Below, piece after piece: positions 28,503 to 36,549 of a DNA stretch of 64,000 nt. Source of the DNA: an uncultured bacterium. GTDB taxonomy: Bacteria > Cyanobacteriota > Vampirovibrionia > Gastranaerophilales > Gastranaerophilaceae. Every line of letters starts with the position of its first letter. Within the stretch, counting starts at the first letter, position 1. The notes beneath the pieces are model-generated. The model did not search any database, was not told the DNA's origin, and was given only the letters and a program-made list of their open reading frames with translations. The stretch spans positions 62,001 to 126,000 of the forward strand of contig CASERN010000008.1 of assembly GCA_949290355.1 (NCBI GenBank), written 5' to 3'. The translations under genes and the position numbers were made by a program.

Positions 28503-29163
28503 ATATATTCTGCAAATACCAATTTCCAAAGCTAATCAAAATTTTCAAGAGCATTGTGATATAGTTGGTTTAAAATTTGATGAAGAAAATATTTCTGAAA
28601 ATATTGAGAAATTAAAAAAAATTCTTCCTTTCATAAGTAAACCAATTATGATAAGAGGATGCGGCAATGATAAATTGGATAAGCAATTGTTGCCTGAAAT
28701 TATTGATATACTTGACAGAGAATGTATTATCGGGATTATAAATGAGAATAATTACAAATCTATTATCCCATCAATTATTAAAGGAAAACATAAAGCTATA
28801 ATCAGGACTCCTATTGATATTAATTTAGCTAAAGAAATGAACATTTTAACTGCAGATATGGGACTTTTGCTTGATAAAATAATTATTGATACTGATATCG
28901 GAGGACTTGGCTATGGCTTTGAATACGGATATAGTATTATGGAAAAAATCAAACTTGAAGGCAAAGCAGGTGATAAATATCTCAATATGCCTTTAATATC
29001 TTTTGCAACAGAAGAGACAGCAAAAACTAAGGAAGCTAAAAATCCTGATTTGGCTTTTTATTTTGAAATTGCCTCGGCTTCTGCCGTAAAAGCTGCAGGA
29101 GCTGATTACATAGTGCTCACAAATCCTAATACATATAACATTTTAAAGGAGCTTGAAAAATGA
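28486..29163 (+). CDS. acsD: Corrinoid iron-sulfur protein small subunit (AcsD/CdhD)
   Basis: The 225-residue protein is a TIM-barrel subunit of the corrinoid iron-sulfur protein of the Wood-Ljungdahl methyl branch. Family marks are IMIRGCGND at 55-62, NNYKSI at 88-93, [12 protein letters not shown] at 109-120 and [20 protein letters not shown] at 133-152, the segment most typical of AcsD. It is shorter than the usual 310 or so residues, lacking N-terminal material. The start is a GTG that overlaps ftsH by 17 bases; no later in-frame start keeps the barrel. It overlaps acsC (ATGA), so the two are co-translated. A remnant role is possible, but the motifs are intact. Confidence 0.85.
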   Translation: MKDKVKYILQIPISKANQNFQEHCDIVGLKFDEENISENIEKLKKILPFISKPIMIRGCGNDKLDKQLLPEIIDILDRECIIGIINENNYKSIIPSIIKGKHKAIIRTPIDINLAKEMNILTADMGLLLDKIIIDTDIGGLGYGFEYGYSIMEKIKLEGKAGDKYLNMPLISFATEETAKTKEAKNPDLAFYFEIASASAVKAAGADYIVLTNPNTYNILKELEK

Positions 29164-30272
29164 CAGAACTTTCGGGCTTACAAATATTTAAATACCTTCC
29201 TGCAGCCACAAAAACAGAACATACAAATTGTAAAGAATGCGGCTGCCCAACTTGCATGGCATTTGCTCTTAAACTTGCAAAGCATAATATTGATATTGAA
29301 AAATGTAAATATGCTCCGAAAAATTTAAAAGAAATTTATGAAAAGAATGCAAAACAACCTCAAAAAACAATTGATATAAAAGGGGTAAAAATAGGCGGTG
29401 AAAATGTTTTATACAGACATGAAAAGACTTTTATTAACAAAACCGCAATAGCAGTTATAGTAGATATGGCAAATCCTGATTGGGAGAATAAATTAAAAAA
29501 AATTAAAGATTTTGAATTTGTAAGAATTAACGAACATTTGAAAATAGACTTAATAATAACTAAAAACGGAACACTACCTGAGACTGTTAGTTATGATGAA
29601 TTTAAAAAATTACCGCTTATAGAAATAGTTGATGAAGATTTTTCAAAGACTTCAGAAGAATTGATTAAAATTAGGGAAAAAGCAATATTAGAAAAAGACG
29701 AAAACTTTTCAAACCCAACTTTTGTATATTTCAATCATTCTAATAATTTAGATCTTCTTTGTGCTAAAGCTTCATATTACCTTTGCAAGTATGCCAATAT
29801 GTTAGTATTTGAAGATTTTAATGAAGGCTTGATTACAACATTAATGACTTTGAGGCAAAATATTTTTACAGATCCGCAACAACCACTCCAAGTAGAATCT
29901 AAGATTTATGAATTTAACAATCCTGATGAAAATTCTTTGATTTTTATGACGACAAATTTTGCTCTCACATTTTTTGCAGTTGCAAATGAACTCGAAAGTC
30001 TTCCTGTACCATCCTATCTAATTGTAACACCGGCAGAAGGAATGAGTGTTTTAACAGCTTGGTCAGCTGAAAAATTCACAGCTAAAATGGTCGCACAAAC
30101 ATTGAAAAATTTTGATTTTGCAAATAAAGTTAAAAACCGAAAAATAATTATCCCTGGACTTCTTGCTCATATGAAAGATGAACTGCAAGAAGAAATTAAA
30201 GATTTTGAAATTATAGTCGGAACTATTGATGCATTTGCTATTGGGGATTTTGTTAAAAACATGTCTTACTAA
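29160..30272 (+). CDS. acsC: Corrinoid iron-sulfur protein large subunit (AcsC/CdhE)
   Basis: This 370-residue subunit carries both cofactors of the corrinoid iron-sulfur protein. C24, C27, C32 and C49 give C-x2-C-x4-C-x16-C, the [4Fe-4S] site that keeps cobalt reduced. A shortened TIM barrel follows (about 56-255), and residues 263-370 form the corrinoid-binding domain (TNFALTFFAVANELESL, AEGMSVLTAWSAEKFTA, IIPGLLAHM). The family is usually about 445 long. With acsD it would accept methyl from methyl-folate through an AcsE-type enzyme, not seen here, and give it to homocysteine via the core methionine synthase at 4260. No CODH/ACS catalytic genes are in the window. Confidence 0.88.
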   Translation: MTELSGLQIFKYLPAATKTEHTNCKECGCPTCMAFALKLAKHNIDIEKCKYAPKNLKEIYEKNAKQPQKTIDIKGVKIGGENVLYRHEKTFINKTAIAVIVDMANPDWENKLKKIKDFEFVRINEHLKIDLIITKNGTLPETVSYDEFKKLPLIEIVDEDFSKTSEELIKIREKAILEKDENFSNPTFVYFNHSNNLDLLCAKASYYLCKYANMLVFEDFNEGLITTLMTLRQNIFTDPQQPLQVESKIYEFNNPDENSLIFMTTNFALTFFAVANELESLPVPSYLIVTPAEGMSVLTAWSAEKFTAKMVAQTLKNFDFANKVKNRKIIIPGLLAHMKDELQEEIKDFEIIVGTIDAFAIGDFVKNMSY

Positions 30273-30328
30273 ATATAAATATTATTAAATTAATAACAAA
30301 AAATTTTATGTTTATACTTTATTCAAAT

Positions 30329-30715
30329 ATGAAAATTCAAAATACCACCAAACAACAGAATTTTAACGGACTTTATTTTAAAAATATTAACCCTAATGTA
30401 AAAAAGGCTCTGACAAATTCTCCTGTAATTCAAAAGTTAAGTCAAAATTACGATATATTTATTAATCAATATAATTACAAAACAATTGAAGATTTTGGTG
30501 AAGTTACAAACTATGGGCTAAATTTCAAACTAAAAGAAATTGTTCCGAATTTATTTCATAAAAAAGCTGTTTTTATAAAAAAATACACTTCTAAATTTGC
30601 CCTTGATGCAAATAATTTTTCGAAACTTAAAGATATAGATTCTGCAATAGAAAATGATTTAATAAATGAAGCAGAACTTATTGACATTAATTTTTTCAAA
30701 AATCCGCTTAAATAA
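30329..30715 (+). CDS. Small protein with N-terminal NFNG motif, unknown
   Basis: A 128-residue protein that I do not recognise. The ATG at 30329 is chosen because TATACT lies ten bases upstream and the N-terminus MKIQNTTKQQNFNGLYFKN then matches the short motif seen in two other genes here (35954 and 56757). The body is Lys/Asn-rich with aromatic residues and no membrane segment. There is no strong ribosome binding site. The last eight bases overlap the convergent fliR stop. Confidence 0.55.
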   Translation: MKIQNTTKQQNFNGLYFKNINPNVKKALTNSPVIQKLSQNYDIFINQYNYKTIEDFGEVTNYGLNFKLKEIVPNLFHKKAVFIKKYTSKFALDANNFSKLKDIDSAIENDLINEAELIDINFFKNPLK

Positions 30716-31487
30716 TATGGGAAAAAGATAAAAAGTAATCTGATACTATATTTACAAGCATTGGAAGAATCCATACCATAATAGCAGCTCCCAGCACAGG
30801 TTTAAAAAGGAAACTTAATTGAAAAACATTTACCTGAGGTGCTGTCTTAGAAATTACACCTAAAATTATATCCTGAGCTAGTGTGGCAAGTAATATAGGT
30901 GAAGCTATTTGCAATCCCATAAATAAGACATTAGATGATAACTGTACCAAATAGTCCATATTTACAAGCTGATGCAAAGGAATTATTGTAGCATCTAAAG
31001 GGAATATCTCAAAGCTCCTTGTCAAAGCAGTTATCAACCAATAAATCCCTCCAAGCTGAATAAATATTATCAATCCTAAAAGTTGGAAACATTTACCAAC
31101 AATTGAAACTTGAGAAGATGTAGTAGGATCCAAAACCATCGCAGAAGATAAGCCCATCTGCATATTTACCATATCTCCTCCTGCATCAACTGCCAAAAGA
31201 ATCAATTGAGCAATATATCCAATCATTGCTCCTACAACCATATTTAAAAATATAGAAAGGACAAATGAATCTTTTATAATATTTACATCAGGTTTGGTAA
31301 TAGAAGTTAAAACTATTGTTAAAAGTAATACCAAACTTATTTTGACCATTCCGGGTATTTCTTTCCTATTAAATACAGGAGCAAGCCTAAAAAATCCAAG
31401 TAACCTTGCAAAAATAAAAATACCTGCAGCGAGATAGGCATTCATCATAGGAAACATTTTCATCAATTCTGATATAATCTGATCCAT
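30708..31487 (-). CDS. fliR: Flagellar export protein FliR
   Basis: FliR is part of the FliP5-Q4-R1 export gate of the flagellar type III apparatus. The 259-residue protein has five to six membrane helices, FIFARLLGFFRLAPVFNRKEIPGMVKISLVL near the start, GMIGYIAQLILLAVDAGGDMVNMQMG in the middle and LLATLAQDIILGVISKTAPQVNVF later, all typical. GGGGGAGGAATAG precedes the ATG. It is the last gene of a minus-strand operon; fliP and fliQ lie upstream. flhA and flhB are not in the window. Confidence 0.93.
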   Translation of the reverse strand: MDQIISELMKMFPMMNAYLAAGIFIFARLLGFFRLAPVFNRKEIPGMVKISLVLLLTIVLTSITKPDVNIIKDSFVLSIFLNMVVGAMIGYIAQLILLAVDAGGDMVNMQMGLSSAMVLDPTTSSQVSIVGKCFQLLGLIIFIQLGGIYWLITALTRSFEIFPLDATIIPLHQLVNMDYLVQLSSNVLFMGLQIASPILLATLAQDIILGVISKTAPQVNVFQLSFLFKPVLGAAIMVWILPMLVNIVSDYFLSFSHII

Positions 31488-31490
31488 TTA

Positions 31491-31859
31491 CTATTCCTCC
31501 CCTCTTATTTTGGGTGGAGAAACATTTTCTTGAATTTCATCCGGAGTATCTAAAGGGTAATAGGTAAAACCATCTTTTACAGACAAATTAGTTTTATCCT
31601 CTGATATTTTTACATCTATTTTTGCTTGACCATTTTTTGTATTTACAACTATTTGAGCGTTTCCTGCAGATTTAGGAATTAATATTATATTATTTTTATT
31701 ATTATCAATTGTAAATATCGGACGTATTGTAAAAACTTTTTCATCAGAAGAATAAACAGAATTTACTGGATTATCTGATATTATCAAATAATCCTCAAAG
31801 GCATTTGCCTGAAGCGGTAATAATATTATTGCTGTGAGTACAATCCGTTTTATATTCAT
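31491..31859 (-). CDS. Exported small beta protein within the flagellar operon
   Basis: A 122-residue protein with a signal peptide (MNIKRIVLTAIILLPLQANA) and a beta-rich mature part (EKVFTIRPIFTIDNNKNNIILIPKSAGNAQIVVNTKNGQAKIDVKI-like strands). The strand pattern recalls the pilus formation N-terminal or BIG-like domains of secretins, but I would not assign it. It lies three bases from both fliQ and fliR, an unusual insertion in the conserved fliQ-fliR order, so an envelope partner of the export gate is plausible. Confidence 0.65.
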   Translation of the reverse strand: MNIKRIVLTAIILLPLQANAFEDYLIISDNPVNSVYSSDEKVFTIRPIFTIDNNKNNIILIPKSAGNAQIVVNTKNGQAKIDVKISEDKTNLSVKDGFTYYPLDTPDEIQENVSPPKIRGEE

Positions 31860-31862
31860 TAA

Positions 31863-32351
31863 TTATCTTCCAAGAATTTTATTTGTTTCTACAAAATTAG
31901 GTTTTGGCATAGGAGTCTGAGGACTTGCAAAATATTTTGTCTTCTGTTGTTTATCTATAAATGGAACCTTACCTGGGTTCTTCATCATCTCATCCATTGA
32001 AGATTGATTTTTAAACTTATCACTCATTTCCTTTTCAAAAGGACTTGTATATTTAAAATAATCAGCAGGTAATACATATGAGTCATTTTTTGATACAAGA
32101 TTAAACGCCATAGACATACCGTCTATAACAAAACCTTTAAGCATATTTATATAACCGATGCCCCCGATAACAATTACAAGGAAAACTCCTAATATTTTAG
32201 GGGCAGCTGCAATAGTTTGCTCTTGCACCTGAGTAACTGCTTGTAAAATACCAACAACAAGACCAATTCCGGCGGCAACCAATACGCAAGGCATTGATAT
32301 TGCCAGCATTAACAAAAAGCCTTTTGCTAAGTATTCAACTAAAACTTCCAT
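31863..32351 (-). CDS. fliQ: FliQ with C-terminal extension
   Basis: The first 88 or so residues are FliQ of the export gate: two membrane helices with PCVLVAAGIGLVVGILQAVTQVQEQTIAAAPKI-type sequence. Normal FliQ is about 89 residues; this one is 162. The additional 70 residues are soluble, Lys/Pro/Met-rich and end NKILGR (SPFEKEMSDKFKNQSSMDEMM). The extension is in frame and precedes a tight junction to the next gene, so it is probably real. AGGTAATAC lies before the ATG. Confidence 0.88.
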   Translation of the reverse strand: MEVLVEYLAKGFLLMLAISMPCVLVAAGIGLVVGILQAVTQVQEQTIAAAPKILGVFLVIVIGGIGYINMLKGFVIDGMSMAFNLVSKNDSYVLPADYFKYTSPFEKEMSDKFKNQSSMDEMMKNPGKVPFIDKQQKTKYFASPQTPMPKPNFVETNKILGR

Positions 32352-32393
32352 ATATGTATTACCTTTCTGTGAATTATTGGGAAATAATATTTT

Positions 32394-33035
32394 CTAATTA
32401 TAACTTGTTACCAATCCTTGAACAATTAACGCCCAACCGTCAACTGCAATAAATATAAGCAGCTTAAAAGGTAGAGAAATAATTGTAGGAGATAACATAA
32501 ACATACCTAATGCCAGTAATATATTTGCTACAACCAAATCAAGCACAATAAATGGTACAAATATAATAAAACCTATTTCAAAAGAAGTTTTCAATTCACT
32601 AATAATAAATGCAGGAGCAACTTGCCAGATTGTAATTTCATCAGGGCTTTTTGGCGCTGTGCCATTCGTCATCTCAACAAAAAATGCTAAATCACTTTCT
32701 CTTGTTTGTTTCATCATGAATTCTTTTAAAGGCTTGGAACCCTCATTTATTGCCTCTATCATATTTTGGTTTTTATGATAAGGAACAGAGCCTAAATCGT
32801 ACATTTTTTGGAAAGTCCCACCCATAGTATAAAATGTCAAAATCATTGCAAGACCTATTATTACAATTGAAGGAGGAACCTGTTGTGTACCAAGTGCAGT
32901 TTTTAACATTGAAAAAACTATTACAAATCTTAAAAAACTTGTCATACAACAAAATACAAGCGGGATAAGTGAAAACAATGTCATCACTATCAACATTTGT
33001 AATACAGGGTTCATATCTTTTATAATTGTATCCAT
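32394..33035 (-). CDS. fliP: Flagellar export protein FliP
   Basis: The 213-residue core gate subunit shows MLIVMTLFSLIPLVFCCMTSFLRFVIVFSMLKTALGTQQVPP and the closing GMFMLSPTIISLPFKLLIFIAVDGW, with four membrane helices. There is no cleavable signal peptide as in enteric FliP; it begins directly at the first helix. AAGGACAATAAA precedes the ATG. Gaps to fliO and fliQ are 11 and 42 bases. Confidence 0.94.
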   Translation of the reverse strand: MDTIIKDMNPVLQMLIVMTLFSLIPLVFCCMTSFLRFVIVFSMLKTALGTQQVPPSIVIIGLAMILTFYTMGGTFQKMYDLGSVPYHKNQNMIEAINEGSKPLKEFMMKQTRESDLAFFVEMTNGTAPKSPDEITIWQVAPAFIISELKTSFEIGFIIFVPFIVLDLVVANILLALGMFMLSPTIISLPFKLLIFIAVDGWALIVQGLVTSYN

Positions 33036-33046
33036 TTTATTGTCCT

Positions 33047-33433
33047 TTATATATTATTTATGATATTTTTAAAAACTTTTTTTGAACTACCGCTATTATT
33101 ACTTTTAAAGTTAGTAATATTGGGAAGCTCGTCTACACTTGATTTATTTATTGACTGAATATCTGTAATATGAGAATCTTTTACAGAATTGTTATCCAAC
33201 TTCGAAATTAAAGAGGTTCTGTCAACATCAGAAGCTACCAAAAATCTTTCATTACCAGCTCTTACAACATATAAATTTTTTCTTGGTGCAAGGCTTATAC
33301 AGTCTTCAACATTTAAAAATTTTGATTTTGATATTGATGAACAGGAAAATTTTTTATATACGAACATTGCTAAAAATATAATCCCAATCATTGCTGCCGT
33401 ATAAACTATGAAATTAATTAAATATCCGCTCAT
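33047..33433 (-). CDS. fliO: FliO-like flagellar assembly protein
   Basis: A 128-residue single-helix membrane protein (helix about 7-27) with a short cytoplasmic domain: FLNVEDCISLAPRKNLYVVRAGNERFLVASDVDRTSLISKL-type sequence is the FliO pattern. FliO helps stabilise FliP during gate assembly. The C-terminal third is Ser/Asn-rich. Position directly before fliP and AAGAGGG upstream of the ATG support the call. Confidence 0.85.
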   Translation of the reverse strand: MSGYLINFIVYTAAMIGIIFLAMFVYKKFSCSSISKSKFLNVEDCISLAPRKNLYVVRAGNERFLVASDVDRTSLISKLDNNSVKDSHITDIQSINKSSVDELPNITNFKSNNSGSSKKVFKNIINNI

Positions 33434-33477
33434 ATATTTACCCTCTTTTTACTACATCATATCCGCAAACTATTTTA

Positions 33478-34680
33478 TTAAATGTCTTCATCTTCCAGTT
33501 CAAAATCACTGTAATCAAATTCATCGTCTTCGTTATTTTGAGGTTGATTTCCTTCAACTACTTCTGCTGGCTCATTTACAGTATTATCTTCTTCCATAAA
33601 TTCCTGATTATTTTCAAATTCTTCATTCAAAGAATTATTTTCTTCTGGGACTTCTTGAGAAGAATTATTTTTTGCATCTATTGCTATTACTTCATCGATT
33701 TTTACACCATATCTGTCATTAACAATAACTAAATCACCTCTGGCTATAGGCTTATTTTCCACACTGAGTGTTACCTTATTATCATAAATAGATGTTAAAT
33801 CGACTACCAAACCTTCTTCTATATTTTTTAATTCTCCAAGAGTAATTTTTACTGTATCAAACTTGGCATCCATTTCAACTTCAATACTATCCCAAAGATT
33901 AGTATTTTCATCTGTCATATTACTTCCTCCGTCATCATCTACAGGTATAACCAGCCCCAAATTTGGGTTTATATTTATTTCCTTTTCATAATCCTTGAAT
34001 TGAAGCAACATATGGTTGATATCACTGTTATCAAAAACAACAATATCATCTGCTTCAATATTTTTTATATCAATTAACTTGAACTTTGTAGAACCAATTT
34101 TTACACCAACATCTATTACACTTGATGAAAAACTTCCATAATCAAATTTAGATTCTTTTGATACGACTTTTTCAGGATTTAACAATATTTCAGGTAAGGT
34201 TATAATAAATTTGCCACTCAAATTATTATCCAAATCCTTTATCAAAAAAGTCAAATGCACCACATCAAAATTAGTCCTTTTTAATGTAGGGGGAGCAGGA
34301 ACTAAGAATTTTGCAGTTGAATTATACATATAATCGTTAAACGATGTTATTATTTTAGCTTCCAAGTCAGTAAGTTTATTTAAGTTGAATTTTGAATTAG
34401 TCTTTCCTAAGACTCTATCTAATATAATACTTACAGCCTTTTCAGAAGTTCTGAAAAATACATCATACTGTTTATCAACTCTTACTTTTGTTACAAAATA
34501 AGCATCTTTATCCATCAAAGTATTGATATTTTTGCTTATTCCCATAAGTATAAATTTAAATCCTGTCGAGAAAAATTCATCACTGGCATTTTGAACAACA
34601 GGAGGATAAGTCGAAGAAAACCAATTGTACTGACTATACAATTCATTATAATCTATTGAGTTGATATTTGTATTTGTCAT
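33478..34680 (-). CDS. FliM/FliN-type switch protein with two SpoA domains and acidic tail
   Basis: The 400-residue protein is a C-ring component. A FliM-like N-terminal region (about 20-180) is followed by a first SpoA-type domain (about 185-245) and a second FliN-like SpoA domain (about 263-340: VKITLGELKNIEEGLVVDL, ARGDLVIVNDRYGVKIDEV). Residues 345-400 are an acidic tail rich in Glu, Asp and Asn. Two SpoA units in one chain recall SctQ/HrcQ of injectisomes or a FliM-FliN fusion, so the name is left open. It starts the fliO-P-Q-R operon, 44 bases ahead of fliO. No separate fliG is in view. Confidence 0.8.
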   Translation of the reverse strand: MTNTNINSIDYNELYSQYNWFSSTYPPVVQNASDEFFSTGFKFILMGISKNINTLMDKDAYFVTKVRVDKQYDVFFRTSEKAVSIILDRVLGKTNSKFNLNKLTDLEAKIITSFNDYMYNSTAKFLVPAPPTLKRTNFDVVHLTFLIKDLDNNLSGKFIITLPEILLNPEKVVSKESKFDYGSFSSSVIDVGVKIGSTKFKLIDIKNIEADDIVVFDNSDINHMLLQFKDYEKEININPNLGLVIPVDDDGGSNMTDENTNLWDSIEVEMDAKFDTVKITLGELKNIEEGLVVDLTSIYDNKVTLSVENKPIARGDLVIVNDRYGVKIDEVIAIDAKNNSSQEVPEENNSLNEEFENNQEFMEEDNTVNEPAEVVEGNQPQNNEDDEFDYSDFELEDEDI

Positions 34681-34817
34681 ACCTTAACTGCCTATCCCTT
34701 AATTCAAGTCTGTAATAATGAGTTTTCCCCATAAATACAATAGAATATTCTATCAAACTTCACATCAATCATTTAATGGATATTTTAGTAAAATCAAGTT
34801 TGATATAAAATATTTGT

Positions 34818-35906
34818 ATGACAAGTAATGCTTATATACATATTCCTTTTTGTAATTCTAAATGCAAATATTGTTCATTTGTATCATTTCCACTAATTGA
34901 AAAAAAAGAAGAATATATTAGCGCATTAAAAAAAGAAATTTCAAAATTTTACAAAAATGAAAGCCTAAAAACTTTATACTTTGGCGGAGGTACCCCATCA
35001 ATATTATCTTCTAAAGAATTTGATGAAATAATAAAATTATTTAATATTGACAAAAGTACTGAAATTACAGCAGAAATAAATCCCGAAGGAATAAATTCAA
35101 CTTATCTTAAAGAGCTGAAAAAAGTCGGGGTAAACAGACTTAGTATAGGATGCCAATCTTTCGACAATAAAATTTTAAAAGAAATAGGCAGAAGACATAA
35201 TGCAGAAGATGTAATCAATTTAGTCAAAAAAGCCAAAGATACAGGATTTAAAAATATAAGCCTTGATTTTATATATGGATTACCTAATCAAAATTTAAAA
35301 AACTTTATCAACGATTTACAAATTGCACTGGACTTAGATATTAATCATATATCTTTATACGGGCTAAAAATAGAAAAAGGATGCTATTTTTATTCACATA
35401 AACCTAATAATATTGCTAATGATGATATTCAAGCAGACATGTACCTGAAAGCTATTGAAATACTGACTAAAGCAAATTTTGACCATTATGAAATTAGTAA
35501 TTTTGCCCAAAAAGGCTTTGAATCAAAGCATAATTTGAATTATTGGGATAATAATACCTATTATGGATTTGGAATCGCAGCTCATGGTTATGAGGGAAAT
35601 ACAAGATATTACAACACATCTAATTTAAAAGAATACCTAATAAATCCGACTAACCACAAATCTTTTCATATTCTTAACAAACAAGAACAACTTGAAGAGG
35701 AAATATTCTTGGGATTTAGAAAAACAAAAGGAATTAACATTGAAAAAATTAATAAAAAATTCAATATTAATTTTGAAAAAAAGTACTCAAATATCCTATA
35801 CAAGTATATTTCGTATAAGTATCTAAAAGAAACTAATGAAGGCTACTCTCTAACTGATACAGGTTTTTTAATAAGTAATACAATATTAGCGGAATTTTTA
35901 GCATAA
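34818..35906 (+). CDS. hemW: HemW-like radical SAM protein
   Basis: The 362-residue protein has C12, C16 and C19 in FCNSKCKYC, the radical-SAM iron-sulfur triad, then YFGGGTPSIL and an IYGLPNQ segment, as in HemW (formerly called oxygen-independent coproporphyrinogen oxidase-like). HemW is a haem chaperone; true HemN is longer and has an extra cysteine after the triad, so coproporphyrinogen oxidase is less likely. There is no Shine-Dalgarno; TATAAAAT sits six bases before the ATG, suggesting a leaderless message. A strong terminator follows. Confidence 0.88.
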   Translation: MTSNAYIHIPFCNSKCKYCSFVSFPLIEKKEEYISALKKEISKFYKNESLKTLYFGGGTPSILSSKEFDEIIKLFNIDKSTEITAEINPEGINSTYLKELKKVGVNRLSIGCQSFDNKILKEIGRRHNAEDVINLVKKAKDTGFKNISLDFIYGLPNQNLKNFINDLQIALDLDINHISLYGLKIEKGCYFYSHKPNNIANDDIQADMYLKAIEILTKANFDHYEISNFAQKGFESKHNLNYWDNNTYYGFGIAAHGYEGNTRYYNTSNLKEYLINPTNHKSFHILNKQEQLEEEIFLGFRKTKGINIEKINKKFNINFEKKYSNILYKYISYKYLKETNEGYSLTDTGFLISNTILAEFLA

Positions 35907-35937
35907 AAAAAAGCTCATTTTATAATGAGCTTTTTTT
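35906..35937. terminator. Bidirectional terminator after hemW
   Basis: A perfect 14-bp stem (AAAAAAAGCTCATT and its complement) with a 4-base loop, flanked by T runs, lies at the hemW stop and serves the convergent 35954 gene as well. Confidence 0.88.
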
Positions 35938-35953
35938 ATTTTTATACTTTTAA

Positions 35954-36373
35954 TTAAGCATCTACATTATTTGCATCGCTTGGATTAGTTCCTTTAAATT
36001 TAGAAGCAATTTTTTCCCAAAGTTCTTTCCCGCTCTTACCAACTGAATAGAAGAAATCTTGAGCTTTATTCATAAATGTTTTTGTTGCACCTTCTGCAAC
36101 ATCTGCATTAGCTAATTTGTTTTTAGCAACCGCAACAGACAAACCGACATAAGCTAATGCTAAAAGTCCAACAAGTGAACCTATTACAGCTCCTGCTTTA
36201 CTTTTTTTTGCTTTGCCTTCTTCTTGTTCAGCTCCTTTTTCAAAAGAATCAGCTTGAGTTTCAGCTTTTGGAGCTTCAGTTGCTGCATATTTGCCTGGAG
36301 AATTAATTAAATCTTGAGCATTTGGCGCTACGGTCTCACCTTTAAAATTAATGCTTGAAACAGAACTTATCAT
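35954..36373 (-). CDS. Single-pass membrane protein with INFKG N-terminus, unknown
   Basis: The 139-residue protein starts MISSVSSINFKGETVAPNA. The ATG at 36373 is chosen over one 21 bases upstream because AAAGGAGG lies seven bases ahead of it. Residues 10-55 are Ala/Glu/Lys-rich and disordered, one membrane helix follows (about 60-80, AVIGSLVGLLALAYVGLSVAVA), and the C-terminal part is a soluble helical domain (LWEKIASKF). I do not recognise the family; the INFKG start is shared with two other genes here. Confidence 0.6.
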   Translation of the reverse strand: MISSVSSINFKGETVAPNAQDLINSPGKYAATEAPKAETQADSFEKGAEQEEGKAKKSKAGAVIGSLVGLLALAYVGLSVAVAKNKLANADVAEGATKTFMNKAQDFFYSVGKSGKELWEKIASKFKGTNPSDANNVDA

Positions 36374-36549
36374 GGGAAAACCTCCTTTAATCACACATAA
36401 ATAATATTCACTACATGAAAAACGACTGATGAGTATATTTTGACGAAAATATAAATATTTTTCAATATTTGTTACAAAAATTTACATTTTTATTGGAATA
36501 TTTTTTTTTTCAGTGTCATCTTATTGAATATAAATAAGGAGAAATAGGC

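Noticed and set aside
28486-30272. A full Wood-Ljungdahl acetogenesis cluster
   Set aside because: No CO dehydrogenase, acetyl-CoA synthase or AcsE methyltransferase gene is present in the window; only the corrinoid protein subunits are.
30708-34680. A virulence-type type III secretion system
   Set aside because: FliO and the FliP/Q/R sequences look flagellar; the two-SpoA switch protein leaves some doubt but no secretin or needle gene is present.
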